64,000 nt of DNA, from assembly GCA_034509735.1 (NCBI GenBank), contig JACGWO010000002.1:43479702-43543701 (forward strand). The letters are read 5' to 3'. This document shows positions 35,312 to 48,400 of this stretch, piece by piece. The notes beneath the pieces were generated by a model, which was not told the DNA's origin, searched no databases, and saw only the letters and a list, made by a program, of their open reading frames with translations. The position numbers were made by a program, and so were the translations under genes. Source of the DNA: Sesamum alatum (Eukaryota; Streptophyta; Magnoliopsida; Lamiales; Pedaliaceae). Numbering within the stretch: position 1 is the stretch's first letter; every line of letters begins with the position of its first letter.

Positions 35312-38300
35312 CAAGCCAGTAACAGAGGCTCCGGCGCTCCGGCGCTCCGGCGATCCGATTTCGAGCAAAAATTCTCTGTCTAGGACTTTCTTCTTTGGAA
35401 GTATTTCCTTTACAGTTGGTACTGTGTTCTCTTGAGAAACCCACGTTAGGCACGAGAGACTTTTATGGTAGTACAGCACTAAATATCTTTTTCTCTCAGT
35501 GCTTACGCCAGTCCCATAGGGGTTATAAAAAGACAACACTGCCCTTTCCTTTTGAAGTTGCGTTTTCCTTTTAGTAAACTAGGGGCATCTTTACTTCCCT
35601 TGAAAATCCATGATTAACTCCCTTTTTCTACGTTTTTTCTTGTTTATTTCATTTTTGCATGGCCCAAAAATTATCCTGGAAGCCCGTGACTGTCTAGGTT
35701 TGTAGCATGATTGGAATCACCCCCCTCCCCCCCCCCAAATTAACTAATTCGAATTGTCCATGTGTCTGGACAATTTTTTAAGTTCCCATTCTGACCTCAA
35801 CTTTAACAAATATATACCTATAATGCCCACATATTTCACATTATTTACAAAGCAACCCCCTATTGATTGGACAAGACATGCAGCAAAGTTTTTGACAAAA
35901 AATTCTCCCTTCCTCCTCCATTATTGAAGTTCATCCTTGATTTGCTCCTTCAAATTCTTGCCGGCACCCTATTGTTCCTTCAATCACCGTTCTCATGCTT
36001 TTTTAAGTGCAACAGCAGGTTGGTTTCGTGGCTCGGGTGTGGGTGTATTAGGAAGAAGGAAGCTAAGCTTGGCGCATTGAACGGACTAACCTTTTTCGTT
36101 AGGGAACTTCGGGATGAACTCCGGTTCACCTCTACACCACCAATGTACCAAACGATCCAAATCTTTCTTTGCTGAAGAATGGTGGCCGAAAGCTCCTCCA
36201 ACGGTGGGAAAATGGATGCATTACAATGAAGATGAAATGGAGTACAAGAGGGGGTGTAGAAGTCTTCATTTACACTCAACATGTCACTTCATCAATTTTT
36301 TAATACAAGGGTATAATGATAATTTCACACAAATTTCACTATTTGCCTATACTAAAGTCAAAGCTAATCATTATTTAATCCCATTTGCAAAATTACAAGT
36401 AAATCACTCACTAAACAATCCTATACTCTCTAATCCGACTTTTAATCAAACTTTTGTTAATCACTTCCTAATTCCTACCAAATAAGTAAAGATGGCCTAG
36501 GTGTTTTATGTTAGACCACCTCGTACTCAAATTAGATAAATAGGTATTTGCAAAATATTAACTTGAAGTACTTGTCAATTTTTTGTTAAAAATATATTTT
36601 TTTAAGTGAAAGTAATAAATATTATTAATTTATTAAATTAATTTGACTAGCAATCTATAATAGAGATAATTATAATAATTATAAATTATATCCATTAATC
36701 TTTCTCTGTTCAACTTCATGTTCTGTCTTTTACTTATTCCTCAAACACTCTCGATTTTAATAAAAATTAAATTTATGATTTATTCTCTTCATAAAAAAAT
36801 AGAATTTATTAGAAAAAACACGTGGGTGGTAGTGGAGGGCAAATGAGTAATTAGAGTATTGATGGGAGTGTGCATTGGTATTATCGAGGATTGGAGATAT
36901 CGTTTCTCTTACATTCAATTTTTGTGTGCTTTAAAATTTAAAATTAATGGTGGTAGGAGGGGAGGCGGCAGGGGTGGGTTGTGTCTGGTTGAGATTTGTC
37001 TGCTCTCCACGTGTCTCTTCAAATCCAATCCAACGGCGCCAAATGCACCATCCCTCCATCTGGATGTTCTTGAGTTCCTGTACTACAATTGCTGCGCCCA
37101 GTACAACCCAAATTGTTCTATTCTACCAACCTTATACTTTTTCATTCATCCTTTTTCTTTTGAACTCCGATATATGAATAAATTTGAAAATCTTTATATG
37201 TTTTATAATTGAAATCGCGTTCTAATTCTAGGTATTGTTGTCAATGGTGAAACAGTCGATGCTCTCTTTTCAGACCTTTTGAGACTAATATTTTAATAAA
37301 TTAGTCGTGTGGCATGTAATTTCTGTGTATATATAAAATAATATTACATATTTTAAAATTATTGAATAATATATATATAAATAAATACATTACATATAAA
37401 AAAATTAACTCTAAGATATTATTAGAAAAATATAAAAATTGATGTCGCGGTATCATAAATTATTATTTGTGAGTGAAAAAAATATTTTTTTATATTAATA
37501 CAGATAAATCGTGGTCCCTAATTTGGAGGGGGGGGGAAGAAAAGTAAAAGCATAGCGAGAATGCTTTTCCTTCCATGGTTAGGTCATTACGGCGACCTAC
37601 CTAACAACGACTTCAAAAGTGAGAATAAAAGCGGGCGACCCCCTAAAGCAACTTTTCTTTCTTTTTTATTTTGTTGATCTGCTAACGACTTTGCAATTAA
37701 CTCATCTCATCAATTCACCTTTATTATTGTTTTTAGCTACCTTAAATATATTTATTATTTTGTATTTTTTGTGTGTAATTTATATTTTATATATCTAATT
37801 ACACTTGTGATCGTAGATGCATAATTCTTTTTCTTCTAATTATTGTGTTTCTAGTATAATATTTAGTTTCCGTTTACTTTGATATATTAATCTGAATAAG
37901 AAAATTAATATAACATAATATATTGTTTACTTTCATATATGGGAGTCATGTACAAATGCAAGGCCTTGTATTATTTACTATTCCACTTGCATAACTTATA
38001 CCACCAAAAGTGATGGTATAAATTATCATGTGAATAATACAACAGTAAATGCTTGAGGCAAATGTCATTTTTGCCCTTCATAATAGTGGTAGAAGGCATT
38101 GAGAAAGTTCACCTACCATCGTGATGCGTTCAAACAAAGAAATGCAAAAAAAAATTAATACGACTAAGGAATATATGTAGCTGAAATGTAGAAAAAATGA
38201 AAAAATTAACGTCAAATTAATAACAAACATCCAACAAAATTCCAAACCACCAGCAAAAAACCAAAAGAAAGTAAAAAACAAACAAAAAAAATTCACATGA

Positions 38301-40055
38301 GCGAGAAACCACAAATTAAAGGAGAGTAAAGAATTGAAAAACAATTACCTGATTTGCACTAATAGCCAAGCCTATCTCGTCAAGAGAAGCATAGCTAGTA
38401 AGTTCGAATTAGGGCAATTTTCACAATGAGGTAAAAAAGCTCATCTCTGTATTTTTATGATTGAAGGGCTAATGGGTAATTTTGCCATCCAACACAAGTA
38501 AATATAACAAAGTAAACACTTCAAAGATTTTATTAGAATTCAGTGTTACATGTAAGTAAACAACTTATAATTTATATATGACTTTTTAATCATTCATTTA
38601 GTGTAAAATAATCACATCACTCGTTTAATTTTGTCCTCAAAGTAAGCGAGACCTTATTATATTATACTGTTGTGAATTAATTTACTAATTCCAAAAAAAA
38701 ATTCAATTATTCACACATATGGTAGACCACCAAACAATGAAGGTAGTTCAGTGGTCAATCATCTATGTCACCTCCCTAAGATCCCAACTAGTTAGCCAAT
38801 TGGGTTTCAGTTTAATGGTTATAACTGATGTTTTATAACTAAGTAAAAAATGTGTGTGGTTATTTATCTCATATATATTGATGTAAGAATCAATTTCTTC
38901 ATTTTTTTTTATATTTAATTGTTATCGATTTTTTGAAATATTATAAATGATGAAATTATCACTCCTATAATAATAATTAAAAAAAAAAAAAAGGGCTGAT
39001 TGGCACTGCCTTGGCGAATTGCACCTCAGATTAATTTATGGCAAGATTTCCACCAGAAAAATCCAAAGAGACAAACAAATAGGGTCAATTTTGTATCTTC
39101 AAAAAGTATGCGGATTGAATTTATAATTTATACATTCAAGTATACCGTAAAAATATAGTCTCAGTATATAGAATCTTATCCTCCATGACATTGTATTTTT
39201 TCCAATTAGGTGTTGTGGCATGTTGTTCTTGCGCGTATATAATAAATATTTTTTTGCGCTTTAAAATGTATTATTATAAATAAGAATAAAATATAAACCA
39301 ATACATCACATTAAAAAACAAAAAGAAAGAAAGAAAAAAGAAACTATTTTATAGAAAATTTGAAAGTTGAATAAGTTATTTATATTATTGGTTGAAGGGC
39401 ATTTTCGATTTTACAAAACAATGATACAACGGTGTTATTAACCATCGTTTGTGAGTGGGGGGAGGGGGGTTTCTTTATATATTAGTGTAGAGTTGCATCC
39501 TTGAAAACCTTTCTTATGTACAAATCTCGTTGTAAATTGGTTCGGGGTGCAAGTTGTTAAAACTTTAGTATTTCGAGGGTGTAGATCGTCAAAAATACAA
39601 TCTAAGAGTGTAAAGTGCCAATAAAGTGTAATTGGAAGGTGCAATATATTATATTACAATACCCTATGAAAAAAATGAAAAATCCCAACACACACACCCG
39701 CACACCACTCCTTCTTGGGCATCACATCTTAATTAGTGGCTATGGCAGTTCCACATTTTGTTTTAGCCAGCCATTAAATTTAAGAATTGAAAAGAAAAAA
39801 AAAATGTTAGAATCTTTGACAATTCAAAAATATTATAACTATTATGTACTTTTGACTTGTATTTATTTATATTTAAAATAAATTTTAATTATTACATACT
39901 TTTCACACCTATACTTACCAACTGTTTTAGGACAACACGTGTAAGATGTTCGATTTTTCTTTTTAAATCTTTCTTCTATCAATTTATAAAAAATAGAGAT
40001 ATTTACATCGCCCTTTTGTGGAATTTTGTGTAATTACACGTAGACATAAGATTTG

Positions 40056-40455
40056 AAAAATAACATATAGTATGTTTGATGTTTGTTTCCGTCTAACAAA
40101 TAGATCTCTCTGTTAGTTAAATTTTATCAAATTTGATTATATTACCAAAAGAATATGATGAAACTCCATACTTATACCTAGTTGATTTATTACTAATCTA
40201 TTTCGGGTCAAATAAATTGTATTCTAACTAAACTACTCTTATAGAGGTAAAAACGTACCCATTACATACACCAACGTGTGAAAATGTGTAAGGGTAATTT
40301 GACCAGAAAAAATTTGTTTGACCCGCAAAATAATAAGCGATGGAGGGTAAATGTTTTCATTTACTTTTTTGCTAGTATCAACAAATTTGGTGAATTTTAA
40401 CTACGATAGATCTATTTTTTAGACGAAAACAAACATCAAGAGTATTATGATATGA
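40056..40455. mobile_element. Foldback MITE-like element (M9)
   Basis: The left arm contains 'gtttgatgtttgtttccgtc' followed by 'atagatct', and the right arm carries the inverse ('agacgaaaacaaacatcaag', 'gatctatttttt'). It is non-coding. Confidence 0.65.
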
Positions 40456-40504
40456 GAAGATGAAAAGATCCATGAAACTCTATATATTAAGTATCTTTTA
40501 GCAT

Positions 40505-40970
40505 GAACTAAGGGATCCTTACGAGGGTCTCAGATAAACGACCACACCAGACAAATGCGAGGTATAAAAATGCCCGAAAAAAGAAGGCTCTCAAAGAGAA
40601 GGGTGGAAGCCCTCGAATAAAAATGAAAATGAAGTGACCTCGGCATTTTCGAAGCCACTCTAGATAATGATTATAAAGTAACACGATGCCTGGAGCACAT
40701 GACCTCTAAAAAATAGATGACCTCGTATGAGAAAAATATACGAGCAAATCATAAGCATATTCAAATCAAAATCTTAACCGCTTAAATCATCATTACAAAG
40801 ATTCTTACCAGATTTCATAAAGATATAGAAATACGAGGTGATGGTACAAGATGACTCTATAAATACTCCCACTAATCAAAGTGAGTGGCATCTTCCCCAA
40901 TTCTGAGAAGATTCGAGACATCTATCACATTTTTCTTTGAGTGTGTTCGAATTTCCCACATTATACTAAA
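40505..40970. mobile_element. Probable LTR fragment (retrotransposon-like)
   Basis: This stretch differs in composition from its surroundings and has a promoter-like TATAAATA box at about 40858-40865 ('ctctataaatactcccact'). It is followed by a sequence resembling the R/U5 part of plant LTRs. There are no internal coding domains and no second LTR, so it would be a solo or truncated LTR. Superfamily is not determined. Confidence 0.35.
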
Positions 40971-41434
40971 TGTAATTTTTCAAACTACAAAGAATTTATG
41001 TGTAATTATATCAAAAAAATTTGAGAAATGACAATGTAATTATCCCTTTAAAATAAGTTTGAATAAAGAAAGTAAATGAGTTTGGATTATTTATTGTAAA
41101 ATAATATTGTATTGACACTTTATTTATTTATACATTTAAAAAATATAATAATAGCATTAAATATATGTAAATTAATACAATATAATATGTATGTGGTAAT
41201 ATATAGAATAGAAGATTCGAGGGAAAAAATAATAAGAGTAAAGTGGAAAAGAAAGGTTTGAAAAGCCGTTACGCGGAAGGGGTGACGTCTGCAGATCGCT
41301 ATCAGTAAATGTAGGAGAGAGAAATCAAACCCAACCAAAAACGTCGACCATAAGCGCACTCCAATTTTCAACACCTCCTACTTAGGGACGACGTCGTACA
41401 TCAACCACCGATCATTTCGAGGTCTGTCGCATTT

Positions 41435-41512
41435 ATGCCTTTGTTCCTCCCACAACGCTCTCGCCCCTTCCGCCGCCGTCCAGTTTGGGTCTTTTTTCAC
41501 TCAATTATACAG
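41435..41512 (+). other. Putative 5' exon of the ABC1K gene, possibly coding a presequence
   Basis: An ATG at 41435 opens 26 codons (MPLFLPQRSRPFRRRPVW...) ending at a donor-like CAG|GTTAAT. Joined to an acceptor at 42392 (ttattgcag), the frame continues for 13 more codons straight into the ATG at 42432. This would add a 39-residue Arg-rich extension that looks like an organelle targeting peptide. It may equally be untranslated leader. Transcript evidence is needed to decide. Confidence 0.4.
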
Positions 41513-42431
41513 GTTAATTTTATCGTCAATTTCCCTCTTGATCATATACTGATGATTGATTTCTTTTGTGGAATTTTGTGTATTGAGTGTGGATGGTTGT
41601 GCATGCATTTCTATTGTGGCTTTTTTCTGCGTGATTATGTTATTGGGTTGAGTTATTTTGTTGATTGGGTTAAAGGGTTCTTGATGATTGCCGAGTTTTT
41701 GTTTCTATTTGATCATCTTCATGGGGTGCAGCTAATTTTAGTGCAGAGGAAGTAGGAACACGCACACACACATGAAAAGGAGAACATGAGTTACTGGCTC
41801 TGAGCTTGGGGGCGACATTCTATGTGATTGTGTCTTTTTGTAAGTGAAAGTGCATAACGTTGAGGATTCCAATTACTTGGGAAGACAGTATGATCTTGAC
41901 CCGAGCTTAAAACGAATAATAATGTAAGTGGAAGAATTGAATAAACAACAATAAGGAACTTTTCCGCATGCTCAACTTCTTTGATTTTGTAAGTTGTTCA
42001 TCACTGTTATGAATACCAAGATTGGTGGTGCACAACGAAAACAATGAAAAGAAGCATGAAATGAGCACGTAACCAGGGATGGGAGAGTAACTCATAAAAA
42101 CAAGAGCCATCCCAGGTTCTTATGTCACACAGCCTTTTTTATGCCTTTAGTTTTTGCCACTGTTTGTCGATCTACTGCTTTGTTCACGTGTCTTTAACAA
42201 GATTTTCCACTCCTCATGAATTGTTGATGATATATTGGATCATTTTCTTACAAGAACGGTCTTACATTTGTGTTTGTTTGTTCTTGTTTTAAAATAAGTA
42301 TGTACAACTAAACATGTTTATCTTGGTTCCTCTCCATCTTTGGCCTGTGTAATTTTCTTGTCTGATCAGTACCATGGAATATGTTATTGCAGTACCTTCT
42401 AAATATACAATTTGCTAGAAATCTGATTCAC

Positions 42432-45400
42432 ATGGGATGGGGAAACATCTACAAGAGGCGCGTGAAAGTTTTCACGTTAGCTATTTTAATCTACATCGAC
42501 TATAAGGTATGTTATGCTTCTTGGTTGCTCTTATTTGATGATTGCCATCTATTATGATGACCACAATACACTGTTCCCTTTTCCTGTGCCAATGCCTTAT
42601 AATCATGAAGGCCATTTCTTCAACTCTTTTGTATGATTTCATGTCTGCAGGTACTGCAACATAGAGAAAAATGGACAAAGAATTCAAAGAGGGCTGATCT
42701 TTGGGATAAAGCTCATGAACGTAATGCTAGGCGTGTTCTCAAATTGATAGTACAGCTGGAAGGCTTATGGGTGAAACTAGGACAGTACCTATCTACACGT
42801 GCTGATGTGCTTCCCCCAGCATATATACGCCTTCTAAAACAGCTGCAGGACTCGCTCCCCCCTCGCCCATTGAAAGAGGTAACTTCAATTATTATAACAA
42901 TCAAGTACGTTAAGAAAGTTAAAAAGTTGCATGGTTCCACTGTAACTTCACTTATTATACCGATAAAAGTTTCCAAAAAATATACTTTCATTTGTTATTG
43001 ATTACATCAAAGGCATGGAGCAAAATCTTGCAATTGCTATTATGAGGACAATACCACCTCTAATGTCCTAAACTTACATGTGATCAAGCAATTAAAATGT
43101 TTTATAAGCTGCATTGTGAATGCAGCTACCTCAGTCATTGTGTTAGCATGAATATGATTAAGCACTTTACCGACCAAGGCCCTTGTTGTCCCCCTCTGAT
43201 TTATGTCTTAATGGCGCTGCAGATTTTATTTTTGAAACATATTTGCAGAATATTTTTATTGGGTCTCTCGCAGAGAGATAGAACAGTTTCCTCATCCTTC
43301 ATGACCTTTGGTTTCTTCTGTTAATATCTGAGTTCTAAAGAAGATTACAGAGAGTTTAAAGATGCGACATGGTCCTCCCATTCAACCTATGTGTACAGAA
43401 AAAATGCCCAAGGGGAAAACTTCCGTTTGTCTAACGTACTATGGCATTTCAATGACCCCCTATTTTACATAGCGAATTATTCATGAAAGAATAAAAGATG
43501 AGAAAATTACTCCTACATCAAATCATATGAAATTAAAAATATCACCAGTTAATTATTTAAATTCTTATGATCTTTTATATTTCACAAGTACCAGTTTTGA
43601 TTCTTAACATTTCTTGTGGTGTAATGGATATCCATTATTGGTCATGAAAGTTAGGTTTAGCTTAATTATCATTATTCCTAGAAATGGTAATGGTGGAGAA
43701 TATCATTTAAGACTGACAATGGAAAAGAATATGGCTTGAAAAGCTGGGCTAAGCAAATTCCTCTCAGCTGAAATACCAAAACAACCAAACCAGTTAGGCT
43801 AATTCTACTGTAAGTTTAGATATAATAGGATATGCTAACCTTGTGAGTTGAGAATTGGTGCACTAAATCAGCTTTACACATATGAAAACACACAATTTTA
43901 TATTTTAATGTGTGGTCGTAGGTTTTTGTATATTTATTACTGCTGGTCACTTGTTATTAACATATAACAAATCTTTTTCTTCACAGGTTTGCCAGACTAT
44001 CACCACAGAGTTGGGGAAATCGATGGCTGATCTCTTCCAGAATTTTGATAACACACCACTAGCTACAGCATCAGTAAGATACTATAAAGAATTTATTTGA
44101 AGGGGACGAAGAAGAGAACCTTTGATTTCACCAATTGTTGCATCCACATTGAGTACTAGTGACATATAAACGAATCGGATGATAAACGTAATACCTTACT
44201 ACATTTTTGGACAATGCAGATCAGGATTTTGGAGAATATATTTGCAGATAATAAATATTTTATCCCAGCGACCTGCAGTTATATTTGTTATTTTTATCAT
44301 CATTCTGCAATGTACTTCATTGGAAGCCTTGCATAACTCAGAAGAAACGATGTGATGCTGTAGTTCTGGAAGTATTATAGTTTAATTTCTGCTGAATTCC
44401 ATGGTGGAGATTTTAGACGACAACTGTCATGTTCATTTGAAGCTATCCTTATGCTTTTCTCAACATTAATAACAAACATCAAAAGAAATATCTTTTTTGC
44501 CAGATACAGGACACCGTTTATTCTGTCATTACTTTTGTATCATCCTCTACTGAACACAATAGGTTATTATTTCTTTTTTGCTCTGACAGCACAAAACATT
44601 TCCTTGATGATTTAAGTTTTCTCCATCCATGTTTATGTAGATAGCACAAGTTCATCGAGCCACTCTGGCTGATGGGCAGGAAGTTGTTGTTAAAGTTCAA
44701 CATGAGGGCATAAAGGAAATCATACTGGAGGTTGTTTTGACTTTTGCTTCTTGAGGCCTTGCGAATTTCTTTTGGATGTGATGCATGCAATCATTTCATT
44801 GTTCTGATATTTTGTCCTTTACAGGATCTGAAAAATGCTAAATCCATCATTGATTGGATTGCATGGGCAGAACCACAATATGACTTCAATCCCATGATAG
44901 ATGAATGGTGCAAAGAAGCACCCAAGGAACTCGACTTTAACCATGAGGCTGGTACGCTTTTGATAATTCATTAAATTTATGTGTCATTTCTATTTTATTC
45001 TTTAACTTCTAAGATTCTTCTCTTGGTTTCTGTAGAAAATACTCGAAAAGTTTCTAGAAACCTTGGCTGCAAAAGTAATTGTGATGATAACAACATAAAT
45101 CGTGTGGACGTCTTAATTCCAGAAGTTATTATGGTATTATCCTTTTCTAAGTCTTCCAGTTACGACAGGTTTTATTAATAGTTTACAAATGATCTCAGTT
45201 TCTCAAAATCACAATGAAGACCTGATGCTGTAATCTTATTTTTTCATCCGCTTTAAAATATAGATTCATGGATTTTCCCGAGACTTCTTTCATCAATTTT
45301 CTTGTTAACAGTGACAGCATAGCATCATGGTGCTTCTTGTTTAACTAGACTAACTCTCCCCATGAGTTACCATCTCTAACCTTTTCTTCACTGCCAGAAG

Positions 45401-48400
45401 GGAAAAAATATTCCCATTCAACTAACCAGCAAAGAAAGCATCCTGCCTATGGGTGTGATGTTAGTCCATGAATTTGCATATCTTTGTATGAGCATAAAGA
45501 ACGAGATACACAAGAGCTAAAAAGAGAATATTGCTGAGCTGCAATATTTGAAAAATCGTTAGATTGTACCAACTGAGTTGTATTCAGATGACCTAATTAA
45601 ACATAAAGACATGCATACACTGTGGTGGTTCTGAGCTGTCCTCAAGTGTAATTTCAAATGGGTTTCAAGGAGACTTGTGATAAAAGATATTTTGCTTCTT
45701 TTAGATTGATCAAGAGTCAAGATAGTTAAAAGGTACAGCTAACCTGATTTAGTTTGATAAGTTGGCCCAGCAGTGGTATTTCTTTTAGAAGTTGCATGTC
45801 TTGAGTCCTTTAGGTCTGGCCTATGTTCCTTCTTCTCTCCATTATGTTTGCACCTCACTCTCTAGCTGCCTGAAATGCATTTAAGCATATCTGAAGTTTT
45901 TACTTCTTTTCTCTATTCTGTACACCTTCGCGCTAACATACAAATTCTTTAGGTGTCTCTACTCATTTTGCTTTTCCATGCTTTCATCGACAAAGAATCA
46001 GAACATAAATGGGTTTAGTCTTCTTTTATCTGATTACATGTATACCAGATGATAATGATATCTTACTACCTAGTTGCTAGGTTCTTCTGAAACGGCAGAT
46101 GTATATAGTGAGGGTCCAACTTCTGTGCCAATGTTGTTTAAAGCTTTCCTCCATAATTGAAGTAGATTTCATTTATGACAACTAACTTGGAGACAGAAGT
46201 TGGGATTTTCTTTTTGACTAATTTTAGCTAAATGCCCTACACCTTTTGGCCTTTTTCTCCATTACCATTTGGAGTTTCTTATATAATGGTTAACTAAATT
46301 AATTTCACAATTTATGTCTCCATGCAGTCAACTGAGAAAGTCCTCATTTTAGAATATATGGATGGAGTGCGACTAAACGACTCCGAATCTCTGCAAGCGC
46401 TGGGTGTCGACAAACAAAAATTGGTCGAGGAAATTACACGTGCATATGCACACCAAATTTATGTTGATGGATTCTTCAATGGCGACCCTCACCCTGGTAT
46501 CCCATCTCTCTTTGTATTTTTATTGTGTATGTGTGGCTTGATCTCATTTCTTTTGCTGTTACTCTATAAGTCATGGCTGGTTCTGTCTATTAGACTATTC
46601 ATTTTTGTTCTCTCCTGAATCTATTGATATTAATGTAGGAAATTTCCTTGTGAGCAAGGCTCCTCCACATCGTCCAATTTTGCTAGATTTTGGGCTCACA
46701 AAGAAGCTATCATTTCCTATGAAACAAGCTTTAGCAAAAATGTTTCTAGCATCTGCAGAGGTTTGCGCATTTCCATTATATTTGGTTGCTTATAGTAACT
46801 GACGGGACTTTATCTCACATGTGAACATATCTATGGACTTGTTCTGCATTTTCTGCCTAAGTCAGACATGTTTGACATTTTTCTTATTGTGACGCAGCCA
46901 TTTTTCCCATGTGTAAATTTTTTTGGTTAAAGTTCATTGCATTTTTATTTCTACTTGTATTCAAGAAAACTTACACGCTACTCTTTGCAGGGTGATCATG
47001 TGGCACTATTATCTTCCTTTGCAGAAATGGGACTTAAGCTGCGCTTGGACATTCCTGAGCAAGTGATGGAAATATCAAGCGTGTTCTTCCGCAATTCAAC
47101 CCCAGCAAATGAAGCTTATGTGAGTAGGCAGATCTTGTTTGTGTTATGTCATGAATCTTCCTTGTAGTATTGAACTGATTATATTATATGGTGAAGCAAA
47201 CCATGAAATCTTTTGCTGAGCGAAGGAGTAAAAATCTGAAAGTCCTGCAAGAGAAGATGAAGCTAAACGAAAAAGAAGTAAAACGTTTTAATCCTGTAAG
47301 TCCAAACTATACCCTCCAATATTATGTTATCGACCAATTAGTGGACACTCTTTCTTGTTTTCGAAGAATACTTAAAAGTATATTCTCCAGGTTGATGCTT
47401 TTCCAGGTGATATCATTATATTTAGCAGAGTTATTAATCTTCTCAGAGGTATCCAATAAATTTATAAACACACGTTCTTTCTTTTTGGTGTATAATTTTC
47501 AATGAACTTCACAAGTAACATGGGTTGCAGGTCTTTCATCAACAATGGATGTACGCATAGTTTATGTGGATATCATGAGGCCATTTGCTGAATCTGTTTT
47601 ACAATGGTAAGCTTTGTTGTTATAACTTCCTTTTGCTGCAGGGATGCTTGCCTCATCTTTTCTTGCCCCATTTCAGCAATGTGAACAGAGGGCCAGCGTT
47701 TAATGCAAACTGGATTCATGACACTCCTGTTCTTTCTGATGTTGAAGACAAGCTGCGGAAGCTCTTAATCGAGCTTGGGAATGCTGATAAAGTACTTGGA
47801 ATCCAGGTACACACCACAACTTGACGACGGATATGAAAGCTACTATAGTTTAAGTTCTTCATTAATCTAAAGGACATGATATGCTTGCTATGTTGCCATG
47901 GAAAGAACATACTGGTCTTTCATATCTTCTCCATTTCTTTTGGCCCTTCGATGTTAAAGAGTTGATGGGAGACAGAAGAAAGATTCATCTTGCCCCAGAA
48001 GTTTCCTTTTTATTATGATATGTGCTCTTGGAAGCTTCTAAAAACTCCTTCTTGTCTTGCTTAGTCGTTTTTATGTGGATTTTGGTTAGTGAAGATGAAA
48101 AGAATATTTTAAGCAAAGGCAAATACATGAAGGGACATATTATGGATAATCTGTAAATTTATTCCATCGTTTCTCAAACGATATTACAAGGCAGTGCCGT
48201 TTGTATTCTAATTTCTTGGGACTTCTTGAAATGCATTCTAAAAACATTGCTGTCATCTTTTGTAGCAGTAAGGTCATGCTAAAGCTTCTCTTTCAAAGTT
48301 ACATTATTTACTTACAAATGATGACCAACTCTTTTTTGGAAACCATCAAAAGAATAAAAGAATTAATGATATAACTCCTGTCCCTTTATTTTCTTCATCA

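Larger units (their letters stand above)
35312..41434. other. Gene-poor intergenic region
   Basis: AT-rich DNA with homopolymer runs (C-rich near 35715-35738, G-rich near 37527-37537). The tract 35860-36250 is less AT-rich with overlapping open frames of about 100 codons on both strands, but no family is recognised. A GC-richer patch at 36940-37110 includes a CACGTG at about 37009. A small palindrome lies at about 37965-38053. No convincing gene was found; two mobile-element remnants are listed separately. Confidence 0.5.

Noticed and set aside
35135..35539. Longer N terminus for the coiled-coil protein starting at 35539
   Set aside because: The extension would bury the signal peptide that starts at 35311, and the family begins with that hydrophobic segment.
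38340..38425. Exon-like minus-strand stretch (SYASLDEIGLAISANQ) with a donor-like end
   Set aside because: It is a single short stretch without an acceptor, partner exon or recognised family, in AT-rich DNA.
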